DNA of 64,000 bases from Hoeflea sp. 108. Lineage in GTDB: Bacteria > Pseudomonadota > Alphaproteobacteria > Rhizobiales > Rhizobiaceae. The stretch covers positions 2,730,839-2,794,838 of the forward strand of contig NZ_KB890024.1 of the NCBI RefSeq assembly GCF_000372965.1. The letters run 5' to 3'. The translations under genes and the position numbers were made by a program. The notes beneath the pieces are model-generated. The model searched no databases. It was not told where the DNA came from and was given only the letters and a program-made list of their open reading frames with translations. Shown piece by piece: positions 14,018 through 21,187 of the stretch (the stretch's first letter is position 1; each line of letters starts with the position of its first letter).

Positions 14018-14232
14018 CCTCGACATAGAGATATTCGCAAACAACCTGCGCGCCTTTTCGGCGCGGGCGCGGACTTTCTCAAGACGCCCTCGCCTGGCTA
14101 GCGGGGTTGAGCCAGCACTACGTCGGTGCTCTCGAGCGAAGAGAGCAAGCACCTACGATTGTGACGGTCGCTGCACTAGCCATGGCCCTAGGGATCAAGC
14201 CAACGCAGTTGATCGCGCCTGCGATGCCGAAG
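14014..14232 (+). pseudogene. Frameshifted XRE-family regulator
   Basis: Reading GTG 14014 as start gives V-T-S, then the frame is off by one. DIEIFANNLRAF is readable in a second frame, and after a run of four T at about 14070 the reading RRGRGLSQDALAWLAG then LSQHYVGALERREQAP and ALGIKPTQLIAP resumes in the first frame. The composite is a complete XRE domain similar to the intact gene at 13327. A missing base near 14020 and an extra T near 14070 thus inactivate it. The 3' part remains open into the DUF3800 gene. Confidence 0.7.
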
Positions 14233-14349
14233 AGGTCGTCAGGCTCTTGCGCAAATACTCCCATCGGTGAAGATGGAATGGGGACTGTGCTTGCGCAACC
14301 TCTTACGAGTGCGCTCAGCACCTGCAATGACCAAGCTCACCACAAAGGA

Positions 14350-15207
14350 ATGGTGCCGCGATTGATTGCACCAGATGCTGATTTCGTTCTCTACGTTGAT
14401 GAGGCCGGCGACCCCGGCCTAAAGGCTATCGCCCCGCACGACGCAAAGGGTGCGAGCGAATGGTTCGTGCTTGGCGCAGTACTACTGCGAGCAAAATACG
14501 AACCCGACACAGTGTCTTGGGTCAAAGCAATTCGAAAAGACATCAATGCTATCCAAGGTGACAGTCTTCACTTTCGAAGCCTGTCCGCAACAAAGCGCCT
14601 TCGGGCCTGTGACTTGGTCTCAGGCCTGCCCGTGAAGGCATTCGCCGTGGCATCCCACAAGCTCAATATGAAAAGTTACTACAACGCCAGAGCTGCCTCC
14701 CGAATGTCGGCGCCGGACTGGTTCTACAATTGGTGCCTCAGACTAATGCTCGAACGAGTAACAGCCGCAGTACAAGCCTCATGCGAGCGCAATGGCCACC
14801 CAGTTCGTCCGATACGAATTGTCCTGGCCGAGCGCGGGGGCCATGCGTATGGCCAAATGGCTGTGTATCTTGATCATCTTCGCCAACAGGCGAAGCACGG
14901 AACTAGCATCCTGAAGCGACGAGTAATTGTTCCCGAGGCTATAGATTGGCGACTGATAGACCGAATTCAGGCCAACCGTTCGGCTGGAGCTCAGTTAGCA
15001 GATGTGGTCGCCAGCGCATTCTTTTCAGCCCTTCGCCGCCCATCCACCGATGCGGCAATAGAGCCAGCGCGCCGACTACGACCGATAATGGCTACTGAAA
15101 ACAGGCGCGTGGATGATTTTGGGCTTGTCCTTCAACCTCCGGCTTATGAGGTCGAGATCGACGCCATCTTCAAGGACATTTTCCGATACTATGGGCATGT
15201 CTTGTGA
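14350..15207 (+). CDS. DUF3800 domain protein
   Basis: The hallmark YVDEAGDPG lies about 12 residues from the chosen start, and the second family motif AGAQLADVVASAFF near residue 215, with VLAERGG between them, as in DUF3800 proteins (predicted RNase H-like fold). The frame is open upstream into the remnant XRE gene, so the start is uncertain: ATG 14350 and ATG 14278 are both possible, neither with a well-spaced Shine-Dalgarno. Codon use is less GC-biased than in the phage core. DUF3800 genes are often cargo in prophages and islands and have been seen near defence genes, but activity is unknown. Confidence 0.7.
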   Translation: MVPRLIAPDADFVLYVDEAGDPGLKAIAPHDAKGASEWFVLGAVLLRAKYEPDTVSWVKAIRKDINAIQGDSLHFRSLSATKRLRACDLVSGLPVKAFAVASHKLNMKSYYNARAASRMSAPDWFYNWCLRLMLERVTAAVQASCERNGHPVRPIRIVLAERGGHAYGQMAVYLDHLRQQAKHGTSILKRRVIVPEAIDWRLIDRIQANRSAGAQLADVVASAFFSALRRPSTDAAIEPARRLRPIMATENRRVDDFGLVLQPPAYEVEIDAIFKDIFRYYGHVL

Positions 15208-15400
15208 GAAAAGGTGGCAGCCCCTGGCCATCGTTTCAGTGAAGGTGTTAGGCCGCCTACATATGGCGACCATCCTTTCACCTGCCTTCCGTAACTTAAT
15301 CGGAAGACTGAGGGTGCTCCAGCGTCTGCTGCCACTCGCAGATTAGCACATCAGTTGAGTCGCGGAATCCCCAAAAATGCAGCACTACTGACAAGCACTG

Positions 15401-15856
15401 TCAGTGCCCCAACCAATCCTCGATATCCATCTGCGGCGCCTTCCGCCGGCGCGTGAGCCTGGCGCTCGCCGCATGCTGCCGGGCATCATGCCGTAGGTGG
15501 CACTGCTGGCACCAGAACTGCAGGTTTTCGTCCGAGTGGTCGGTGAGATGGTTGTCGACGTGCGCGACCGTGCAGACGATCTTGATGATGCGTAGCCAGA
15601 TCGGTTCGCCCTCCCCGCACCACCATTCCTCGCCTGGCTTCGGCCAGATGATCCTCAGGCCGTTGTCGCCTTTCGGCTGGGCCGGCAAGAACTTGCCTGT
15701 GCTTCGCAGCCGGCCACCCAGCGCGTAATTTTCAACGCCGCATTTCTCGCAGCGATTTCCTGCCCGGCCGCGGATGCGTTCGCGGATCTCTTGCCATTCA
15801 GGCGATTTGATCGATCCGCCTGGGTAGAGCTTCATCTTCTCTGCTGAGATAGGCAT
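15401..15856 (-). CDS. HNH endonuclease-like phage protein
   Basis: The protein has 151 residues. A CEKCG zinc knuckle at about 36-40 and the block VAHVDNHLTDHSDENLQFWC, then CHLRHDARQH, form an HNH fold with two CxxC pairs (the second CQQC). HNH proteins next to phage genes often act in DNA packaging or as homing nucleases. GAGGA lies 8 nt before the ATG. Transcribed leftward from the operator region near 16.15 kb. Confidence 0.8.
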   Translation of the reverse strand: MPISAEKMKLYPGGSIKSPEWQEIRERIRGRAGNRCEKCGVENYALGGRLRSTGKFLPAQPKGDNGLRIIWPKPGEEWWCGEGEPIWLRIIKIVCTVAHVDNHLTDHSDENLQFWCQQCHLRHDARQHAASARLTRRRKAPQMDIEDWLGH

Positions 15857-16154
15857 TCGCTATATCCTCTGACTGTTGAACATCTCCAGAAATCTTTGGT
15901 TTTGAAGGTTGGTGAGGGAGGGTTCCGGCAACAGACACCCCCTCCCCTATGGCCTGAGCCAAAGAGGACGGGGCGCCCATTGCCATGTCCTGAAGGCCGG
16001 AGCCGGGATGGGACACATGCAACGCCGTCCTCTCGGATAGGCGGTCCTCACTTTCAGGCAGCACGGTAGGACTTTCGACACCCGCGCCTGCGGCTTCACC
16101 TGCACGGGAATTGCACCCGGTCGCCGCTGATCGGGTTTGTACGCTCGACCACAA
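15798..16154 (-). CDS. Possible phage protein of low complexity
   Basis: This 118-residue frame, rich in Ser, Gly, Ala and Pro (HPGSGLQDMAMGAPSSLAQA), overlaps the HNH start by 59 bp. Its only upstream start is a TTG that touches operator copy 3 and has no Shine-Dalgarno, so either an internal start is used or it is not a gene. Kept because it would be the first leftward gene behind the operator pair and the frame is open over the whole gap. Confidence 0.3.
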   Translation of the reverse strand: MWSSVQTRSAATGCNSRAGEAAGAGVESPTVLPESEDRLSERTALHVSHPGSGLQDMAMGAPSSLAQAIGEGVSVAGTLPHQPSKPKISGDVQQSEDIANAYLSREDEALPRRIDQIA

Positions 16155-16173
16155 GTGAAAGCAATGCTTTCTT
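16155..16173. promoter_or_regulatory. Operator copy 3 of the phage switch
   Basis: GTGAAAGCAATGCTTTCTT: the left arm is identical to copy 1 and the right arm is CTTTC plus two mismatches. It sits in the divergent region between the leftward HNH unit and the rightward ATPase operon, 4.5 kb from copies 1 and 2. Confidence 0.7.
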
Positions 16174-16188
16174 TTCTGTTGCGCAGAT

Positions 16189-16207
16189 GTGAAAGATATG
16201 CTTTCAT
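16189..16207. promoter_or_regulatory. Operator copy 4 of the phage switch
   Basis: GTGAAAGATATGCTTTCAT matches the palindrome with one mismatch at the last base. It starts 34 bp after copy 3 and lies 65 bp before the start of the rightward operon at 16273. This places the recombination/methyltransferase operon under the same repressor as the early leftward operon. Confidence 0.75.
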
Positions 16208-16272
16208 ATCTCCATCAAGCCACTACGCAAGACGCCTCTCCGGGCTGATCTGGTGGCGCAGAGGGAACCGAG

Positions 16273-17546
16273 ATGAACGCCCTACTCCCCATCAACACGA
16301 TCGACGCGGCGACCCGCCGTTCAGCTCTCAGCGCTATGTCGAAGCGATCCGGGCATTCGAGGACGCCGGTTACACCGCGATCATCGTCGACAGCATTTCC
16401 CATGAGTGGGAAGGCACCGGCGGCGTGCTGGAGCAGGCGGAAGCTATCGAGCAGTCGACCAAACGTGCAGGCCTGCACTGCTGGCAGAAGCCCAAGGCCG
16501 GCCACAAGAAGCTGATGAACGAGCTTCTGCAGACCAGGGCGCACCTGATCTTCTGTTGCCGGGTCAAGGAGAAGGTCGCGCAGGTCAAGGGTGCGAACGG
16601 CAAGACCGAGATCGTCAACGAGGGCTTCGTCGTCGTCCAGGAGAAGTCGTTCATCTACGAGATGACCGTCTCGATGATGCTCGGCGAAGGTACTCACGTC
16701 CCGCTGATCCAGAAGTGCCCCGGAGACCTGTTGTTCGCCTTCCCCGAAGGCCGACGCATCACGACCGATGCCGGCGGCAGCGTGCGCCAATGGAGCGATC
16801 AGGGTGTGGCGCTGGACGAGGCGCTGGAGGCTGCCAAGCGCGAGGGCCTGTTCGCGGCGAACAACGGAATGGCGGCACTGCTCGACTGGTGGAAAGGTCT
16901 AGGCACCCGGCAATCGTCGCTGGAGGGCATGAAGGAGACGTTCAAGTCCATTGCTCGCGCATCGGATCAGTTGAAGGCCGATATCAACGACGCCGGCGGC
17001 GGTGATCCTGCTGACCGGCTGGCGCAGGCCAAGGCAGCGAACGGTGACAGTGCTTCCGACAGCCAAGAGGGTTTCAGCCTCGGGCATGTGACCGACACGC
17101 TCGGACGCAAAACCTCGATCCATCACGAACAGTCCGATGTCCCTGCATCGGGCTTCGGCAGCGGGGAGCTCCCCCAAGAAAACCCCGCCCCCGCTGCCGA
17201 TCAGACCGCCGGAAACGGCGAAGCGGAGGAAGGCGCAACAGAAGCCACTCATGGTGAGCAGGTAGCGCCTTCCTCCGACCTCACTCAGGAAGACCGGGAC
17301 TGGCTGAAACTTGTCGCCAGGACGCTGTGGGCCGCCACTGGCCCGGGCGAAGGCGAGACGCTGAAGAACCAGTTCACCGGTGTCCGCAACGACTTCACTC
17401 CGGCAACTATCAGCGAGGCTGCTCGAGCAAAAGGCATGTCGATCCTACGGGCATGCCAGGCCGTCTGCGAAGGCAAGCAGGATGCGGGAGACACCCTCGA
17501 ATTGATTGCCGGCATTGCCGGGGTCAAGCCGCGGGAGATCGTCTGA
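16273..17546 (+). pseudogene. Phage AAA ATPase (AAA_24/Sak4-like) lacking its P-loop region
   Basis: A start with GAGGG 8 nt upstream reads MNALLPINTIDAA, then the frame breaks near 16312. The downstream frame resumes with PPFSSQRYVEAIRAFEDAGY and TAIIVDSISHEWEGTGGVLE (Walker B), continues for a further 390 codons (VQEKSFIYEMTVSMML, FPEGRRITTDAGG), and ends in a C-terminal extension (DWLKLVARTLWAATGPGEG). Intact relatives carry a Walker A P-loop between the N-terminal leader and PPFS; here it is absent, so a deletion with frame change is inferred. The ATPase probably served in recombination/replication. Without the P-loop it should be inactive, and no suitable in-frame start exists for the remainder. 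Confidence 0.75.
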
Positions 17547-17680
17547 TGCGCGGCTTCTATCTAGTCGGCACGGGCAGCGGATCCGGATTTGGGTCAGGTC
17601 CTGGTGGTGTCGGCGGAACTGGATCTGGCAGCGGCTTCGGTGCCCGTGCCTATGCCTTTCTCGTCGGGGGTTGGTCATGA
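17546..17680 (+). CDS. Glycine/serine-repeat microprotein (44 aa)
   Basis: ATG 17546 overlaps the previous stop (TGATG) and the stop overlaps the next ATG (ATGA). After MRGFYLVGT the chain is a run of Gly-Ser-Phe repeats (GSGSGFGSGPGGVGG, TGSGSGFGA) then RAYAFLVGGWS. Such low-complexity proteins can bind surfaces or be spacer products of repeat expansion. Double coupling supports translation. Unknown role. Confidence 0.5.
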   Translation: MRGFYLVGTGSGSGFGSGPGGVGGTGSGSGFGARAYAFLVGGWS

Positions 17681-18519
17681 CCAACAAGACGGTAAAGGCA
17701 GATCTGGATGCAAAGGCTTTGGAAGCGGCACAGCGAGCGGCAGATGACGCCTACATGGCGTCAGACGAAAATGCCGTGAATGATGCAGTTGTCGCAGGCA
17801 TCACCGCCTATCTCTCCGCCCTTCCCCATGCAGGCAAGGTGAGCGAGGAGATGGTCGAGGCAGCAGTAGAGATCGCCAGCGAAAATCTTGAAATAGACGG
17901 CGACAATGAGGGGACTTTCATCCGCGCCGACAGCATCGAAAACACAGTCCGCGCTGTTTTGGCCCTCTCAAGCCAACAAGCGGAGGCGGTGCCGGTCACG
18001 TGGCGCTATGATATCCAGTACGGGCCAGATGGTGAAGCGAACTACGCGTGGGTCTACGACGAGCACAACAACCTCGTCTGCACCGCCAAGACACACCACG
18101 CCATAGCCATCGTTCAGCGCGCTTCCTCCCCATCCCCAGCAGATGCAGGAGAGCCGGGGATCAAGGCCACAGTCAGGCCGCTCGATCTGTCCAATGCGCT
18201 CAAGCATGCGTTCGTATCCGGTTGGAAAGCCTGCGAAGGTGGTGGCCCTGTAACGGTCGCGTGGACCAGCTACGATCCGGAAATGAACAGCGCCTATGAG
18301 CGCATCCGCTCTGCGCTTGGCCCCGCCACAAGCCAGGCGAAGGGCGGGGCGGATCTGACGGACCTGATCAGGTGCGCAGAAATCCTGGCCGGATTGGAAG
18401 ATGAAGATCGTGGCCGCGCCTTCCCTTCGAAAGAAAATTGCGCCTTCGCTCGAAAGACGCTCTCCGCCCTCCGCTCTTCTTCTCCAGTAGGCCAGACGGC
18501 GAAGGAGGGCGGCGAGTGA
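17677..18519 (+). CDS. Phage hypothetical protein (280 aa)
   Basis: The start is coupled by ATGA to the Gly-rich gene. The N-terminal half is helical and acidic (DAKALEAAQRAADDAYMAS, EMVEAAVEIASENLEID), the centre beta-like (VTWRYDIQYGPDGEANYAW), and the C-terminal part again helical (ILAGLEDEDRGRAFPSKENC). This mosaic is typical of poorly conserved phage accessory proteins; no family is recognised. It ends in GTGA with the Cys-rich gene. Confidence 0.6.
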   Translation: MTNKTVKADLDAKALEAAQRAADDAYMASDENAVNDAVVAGITAYLSALPHAGKVSEEMVEAAVEIASENLEIDGDNEGTFIRADSIENTVRAVLALSSQQAEAVPVTWRYDIQYGPDGEANYAWVYDEHNNLVCTAKTHHAIAIVQRASSPSPADAGEPGIKATVRPLDLSNALKHAFVSGWKACEGGGPVTVAWTSYDPEMNSAYERIRSALGPATSQAKGGADLTDLIRCAEILAGLEDEDRGRAFPSKENCAFARKTLSALRSSSPVGQTAKEGGE

Positions 18520-18827
18520 GCACCTTGGCCGAAAAGCTGGACGAAGCGCGCGCGGAGGTCGCTCGCCTGGAGCGGCAAGCCGCGAGCGCTACCTGTCACG
18601 AGTTGGGACGCCATCAATGGGTTTCGATTGGCGGCTGCAATGCTGGCTGTGGACCATATTGCGGGTGCTCAGTGCCTGTCCTTCAGTGCGAGATCTGCGG
18701 CGATTGCGATTATGGCGACAACAGCGAAGCCGACGAAACAAAGCGTCGTTGTAAAGAGCTGAGCGATCTGGACGCGCGCGCAGTCCCCTCCGATCCGGTT
18801 AGCACAAGCAACGAGAAGGAGGACTAG
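18516..18827 (+). CDS. Cys-rich zinc-binding-type phage protein (103 aa)
   Basis: The GTG start is coupled to the previous stop with GGAGGG upstream. An N-terminal coiled segment (LAEKLDEARAEVARLERQA) precedes a Cys-dense part: CHELGRHQW, CNAGCGPYCGC and CEICGDCDYGD, nine cysteines in about 50 residues. The arrangement suggests one or two metal sites. No family is recognised. It directly precedes the cytosine methyltransferase. Confidence 0.6.
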   Translation: MSTLAEKLDEARAEVARLERQAASATCHELGRHQWVSIGGCNAGCGPYCGCSVPVLQCEICGDCDYGDNSEADETKRRCKELSDLDARAVPSDPVSTSNEKED

Positions 18828-18861
18828 ATGACCACCCCAGACCTTGTGGAGCGGCTGCGCG
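18828..18861 (+). repeat. 34-bp direct repeat, copy 1
   Basis: The first 34 bp of the methyltransferase gene, starting at its ATG and encoding MTTPDLVERLR, are identical to 19610-19643 at the start of the HNH gene. Flanking bases differ on both sides. The repeats bracket the methyltransferase exactly (782 bp apart), as if the methyltransferase had been inserted behind a pre-existing leader or could be excised by recombination between copies. Confidence 0.9.
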
Positions 18862-19613
18862 TCCTTTCCCTTTTCGCGGGAATCGGCGGTTTTGATCTCG
18901 GCCTGGAACGCACAGGCGGTTTCGAGACAGTAGCCTTCTGCGAGATTGACCCGTACCGCCGCTCGATTCTTTCGAAGCATTGGCCTGACGTGAGGCAGTA
19001 TGAAGATGTCCGAAACCTCACAGCCGATGCTTTGGCCCGAGATGGAATTGTCATCGACGTCATCTGTGGGGGCTTCCCCTGCCAGGACATCAGCATTGCG
19101 GGGAAAGGCCGCGGGCTTGCCGGCGCCAAGTCCAGACTATGGTTCGAATTCCTCCGGATTATCGGAGAAATCCGCCCGACCTATGCCCTTATCGAAAACT
19201 CCCCCAAGCTTCGCTCTCGCGGACTGGACGTCCTGCTCGGGGGCCTCTCTGAGATCGGGTATGATGCGGAATGGCATTGTATACCCGCAGCCCATGTTGG
19301 CGCGCCTCACCGTCGTGACCGCATCTGGATACTCGCTTACCGGCAAGAAGACGCATTCCGTGCCGACGCCGACAGCTTCGGACCATATCCGCCGTACCTG
19401 CACTTCAATCGAAGCGCTCAACTTCTCGACCAACAAGAGCGTGACTTTGGACCGATGGCTTGGTGGCGTACCGAGCCCGATGTGGCACGCGTGGTTGATG
19501 GGATACCATCCAGGCTGGACATCGCTCGAATAAGGGCGACAGGCGACAGCGTTGTCCCATTCATCCCCGAGCTGATCGGCCGCGCTATTCTCGAAGCGAG
19601 GTCCGCAGCATGA
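18828..19613 (+). CDS. DNA (cytosine-5) methyltransferase, Dcm-type, short
   Basis: This 261-residue enzyme transfers methyl groups to C5 of cytosine in DNA. Visible motifs are I (VLSLFAGIGGFDLGLE), IV with the catalytic PCQ (ICGGFPCQDIS), VI (ALIENSP, usually ENV), VIII (HRRDRIWIL) and X (ATGDSVVPFIPELIGRAI). The target recognition region between VIII and X is only about 60 residues, shorter than usual. The first 11 residues (MTTPDLVERLR) are identical at DNA level to the start of the next gene. The gene has GGAGG upstream, is coupled by ATGA to the HNH gene, and overlaps a second frame that also shows family resemblance. Confidence 0.9.
   Translation: MTTPDLVERLRVLSLFAGIGGFDLGLERTGGFETVAFCEIDPYRRSILSKHWPDVRQYEDVRNLTADALARDGIVIDVICGGFPCQDISIAGKGRGLAGAKSRLWFEFLRIIGEIRPTYALIENSPKLRSRGLDVLLGGLSEIGYDAEWHCIPAAHVGAPHRRDRIWILAYRQEDAFRADADSFGPYPPYLHFNRSAQLLDQQERDFGPMAWWRTEPDVARVVDGIPSRLDIARIRATGDSVVPFIPELIGRAILEARSAA
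19000..19533 (+). CDS. Overprinted +1-frame protein within the methyltransferase gene
   Basis: This 177-codon frame lies completely inside the cytosine methyltransferase gene. It contains phrases typical of phage proteins that accompany C5 methyltransferases: ASPARTSALRGKAAGLPAPS, SGASLRSGMMRNGIVYPQP, HSVPTPTASDH and the closing VPSPMWHAWLMGYHPGWTSL. These occupy the same DNA as motifs IV, VIII and X of the methyltransferase, so both frames look family-like. No strong Shine-Dalgarno is visible at ATG 19000. It may be translated as a separate protein, by frameshifting, or may be a fossil frame that also appears in databases as an overlapping call. Confidence 0.35.
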   Translation: MKMSETSQPMLWPEMELSSTSSVGASPARTSALRGKAAGLPAPSPDYGSNSSGLSEKSARPMPLSKTPPSFALADWTSCSGASLRSGMMRNGIVYPQPMLARLTVVTASGYSLTGKKTHSVPTPTASDHIRRTCTSIEALNFSTNKSVTLDRWLGGVPSPMWHAWLMGYHPGWTSLE

Positions 19614-19643
19614 CCACCCCAGACCTTGTGGAGCGGCTGCGCG
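19610..19643 (+). repeat. 34-bp direct repeat, copy 2
   Basis: Identical to 18828-18861, covering the ATG and first 11 codons of the HNH gene. See copy 1. In this copy the leader continues into GLIERLDRSGDCWLW, which reads as a natural HNH N-terminus, so the leader probably belongs originally to the HNH gene. Confidence 0.9.
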
Positions 19644-20122
19644 GGCTTATCGAGCGGCTGGACCGATCTGGTGATTGTTGGCTTTGGACCGGCAAAACCG
19701 ACGAAAGAGGTCGCGGTCGCGTTTGGCGTGACGGTAAGCTCAAACTTCACCATCGCGCTGTGTGGGAGGCCTTATTCGGGCCAATCCCCACGGGCGCCAT
19801 GCTTTGCCATCACTGCGACAACCCGCGATGCGCAAACCCGGATCATCTTTATGTCGGGGATGGCAAGACAAACGTCGCCGACATGTTCGATCGCAAGCGG
19901 CACTGGACGCAGGTCGAGCCCCTACGTGCGCGCGCTATCGGGGCGGCAAACGGGCGGCAGAACACATGGACGCGGGGCGCGCGTAATCCGAAGGCCAAGC
20001 TCTCGAAAGAGGCGGTTGCCCTTATCCGCGAGAGCAACGATGGGCCAAGGGCGCTCGCCAAACAGCTTGGCGTTCACCGCACGACGATTCAGCGCATCAA
20101 AAAGGGTGCCCTATGGGTATGA
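19610..20122 (+). CDS. HNH endonuclease with C-terminal HTH
   Basis: The protein has 170 residues. The HNH_3-type core runs from CWLWTGKTDERGRGRVW through HHRAVWEALFGPIPTG to LCHHCDNPRCANPDHLYVGD, giving the expected His-Asn-His with zinc cysteines and the NxxDM segment after it. The C-terminal 45 residues (KLSKEAVALIRE, RALAKQLGVHRTTIQRIKKG) form a helix-turn-helix as in homing endonucleases. ATGA couples it to the methyltransferase. It is probably a free-standing homing-type nuclease; linkage to a methyltransferase could also suggest a protective pair, but no evidence for restriction-modification is seen. Confidence 0.85.
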   Translation: MTTPDLVERLRGLIERLDRSGDCWLWTGKTDERGRGRVWRDGKLKLHHRAVWEALFGPIPTGAMLCHHCDNPRCANPDHLYVGDGKTNVADMFDRKRHWTQVEPLRARAIGAANGRQNTWTRGARNPKAKLSKEAVALIRESNDGPRALAKQLGVHRTTIQRIKKGALWV

Positions 20123-20153
20123 CCCTCCGCGCCCTTTCTCAGGAGCCAAGCAA

Positions 20154-20384
20154 ATGAAGCTGACACCGAAGCAGCGCGAATTCCTGACGCGTGCTCTCCG
20201 CCATTCATACAGTGATGGCAGCGGCATCGGCGCCCAACCTCACGATGGACACGAGGTCCGAACGGCCATGTCGCTGTACCGAAAGGGGCTGGTGACCGTC
20301 CCGGTCGTATGGACGGCTTATACAGGCAGTCACATCACCGAAGCCGGTCGCGCCCTTCTCTCTCAGGAGGCGGGCCGTGGCTGA
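20154..20384 (+). CDS. Phage hypothetical protein (76 aa), winged-helix-like
   Basis: ATG 20154 has AGGAG 8 nt upstream. KLTPKQREFLTRALRHSY, EVRTAMSLYRKGLVTV and HITEAGRALLSQE read like a small winged-helix or restriction-associated phage protein, where a final helix follows ITEAGRALL. Similar small proteins are widespread in rhizobial prophages without a known role. It is coupled to the next gene through an 8-bp overlap. Confidence 0.6.
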   Translation: MKLTPKQREFLTRALRHSYSDGSGIGAQPHDGHEVRTAMSLYRKGLVTVPVVWTAYTGSHITEAGRALLSQEAGRG

Positions 20385-20823
20385 CGTCGCGAAGGAACTG
20401 CGGGCCACAATCGACCACGATGCAGGTCTTAGGCTCAACACGGTTGGCCACGCCGATCTGCGCACCCTCCTCGACGCCCTCGACGACGCTCATAAGCGAA
20501 TAGCGGAGAGCGGCTGGCAGTCTATCGAGAGCGCGCCGAAGGATGGGAGCACCTTTCTGGCGGTCAACGCTGGCTCCATCGAGAGATGGCACACCTACAA
20601 GGAGGGTTGTGTCGTCACTCGCCGCGCCGACGCGCGAGCGTTCACTTGCTGCCGGATGCCTGATGGCGGTTTCATGGACGAGTTCGGCGACGAGTATCTG
20701 CCCGATGGCCGTATCCACGACGCCGAGGATCTGACCGCCGAGGACGAAGTTTTGCGCCTCACCATGTGGCAGCCTCTCCCCGCTCCTCCCTCCCGTATAG
20801 ATAAGGAAGATAGAAATGGGTGA
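20377..20823 (+). CDS. DUF551-like phage protein
   Basis: The 148-residue protein starts at GTG 20377 with GGAGG upstream. GWQSIESAPKDGSTFLAVN and the closing LTMWQPLPAPP frame the block typical of DUF551-type phage proteins (W-x-x-I-x-x-A-P-K-D-G ... W-x-P-L-P). The N-terminal 45 residues are a helical extension (LRATIDHDAGLRLN). Function unknown across the family. Confidence 0.7.
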   Translation: MADVAKELRATIDHDAGLRLNTVGHADLRTLLDALDDAHKRIAESGWQSIESAPKDGSTFLAVNAGSIERWHTYKEGCVVTRRADARAFTCCRMPDGGFMDEFGDEYLPDGRIHDAEDLTAEDEVLRLTMWQPLPAPPSRIDKEDRNG

Positions 20824-21187
20824 GCCCGTCCGGGTCCAGCTTTCGCGTAAGAAGGGCTGGAAGATGCCCGAGAACACCGTGAAGGTGTCGCGGCCGGGAT
20901 TGTGGGGCAATCCCTTCATTGTGAACCCGCTTGTCAAAGCCGGCGGCGGGTCAGGCGCTTCGTACATTTGCATGCCCACTGTAGAAGATGCGGTCGCGGC
21001 ATATCGCGAAATGCTGGAAGCCCCAGCCGAGCCGGGGCAGCGTGCTTTCGAACTGCGCGCGCGCCTGCCGGAACTTCGCGGCAAGAACCTTGCCTGCTGG
21101 TGCAGGCTCGATCAGCCCTGCCATGCTGACGTGCTGCTCGAACTCGCCAACGCACCCCTCCCTGCACATAAGGAACAGGCGGAATGA
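20816..21187 (+). CDS. DUF4326 phage protein
   Basis: The 123-residue protein carries the full DUF4326 pattern: LSRKKGWKMPENTVKVSRPG, WGNPFIVN, AYREMLEAP and LRGKNLACWCRLDQPCHADV with paired cysteines that may bind metal. The family is common in phages; its biochemical role is unresolved. AAGGAAG lies before the ATG and ATGA couples it to the excisionase-like gene. Confidence 0.85.
   Translation: MGEPVRVQLSRKKGWKMPENTVKVSRPGLWGNPFIVNPLVKAGGGSGASYICMPTVEDAVAAYREMLEAPAEPGQRAFELRARLPELRGKNLACWCRLDQPCHADVLLELANAPLPAHKEQAE

Noticed and set aside
15947..16207. 86-codon minus-strand frame across operator copies 3 and 4
   Set aside because: Its start lies inside the repeated operators, which are promoter-region DNA.
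16137..16272. Upstream extension of the ATPase frame beginning at 16137
   Set aside because: It would translate through both operators and has no ribosome site; the intact leader with ribosome site is at 16273 in another frame.
18828..20122. Restriction-modification system formed by the C5 methyltransferase and HNH gene
   Set aside because: The HNH protein has the layout of free-standing phage homing-type nucleases with a C-terminal HTH, and the 34-bp leader pair suggests cassette insertion rather than a co-evolved pair.
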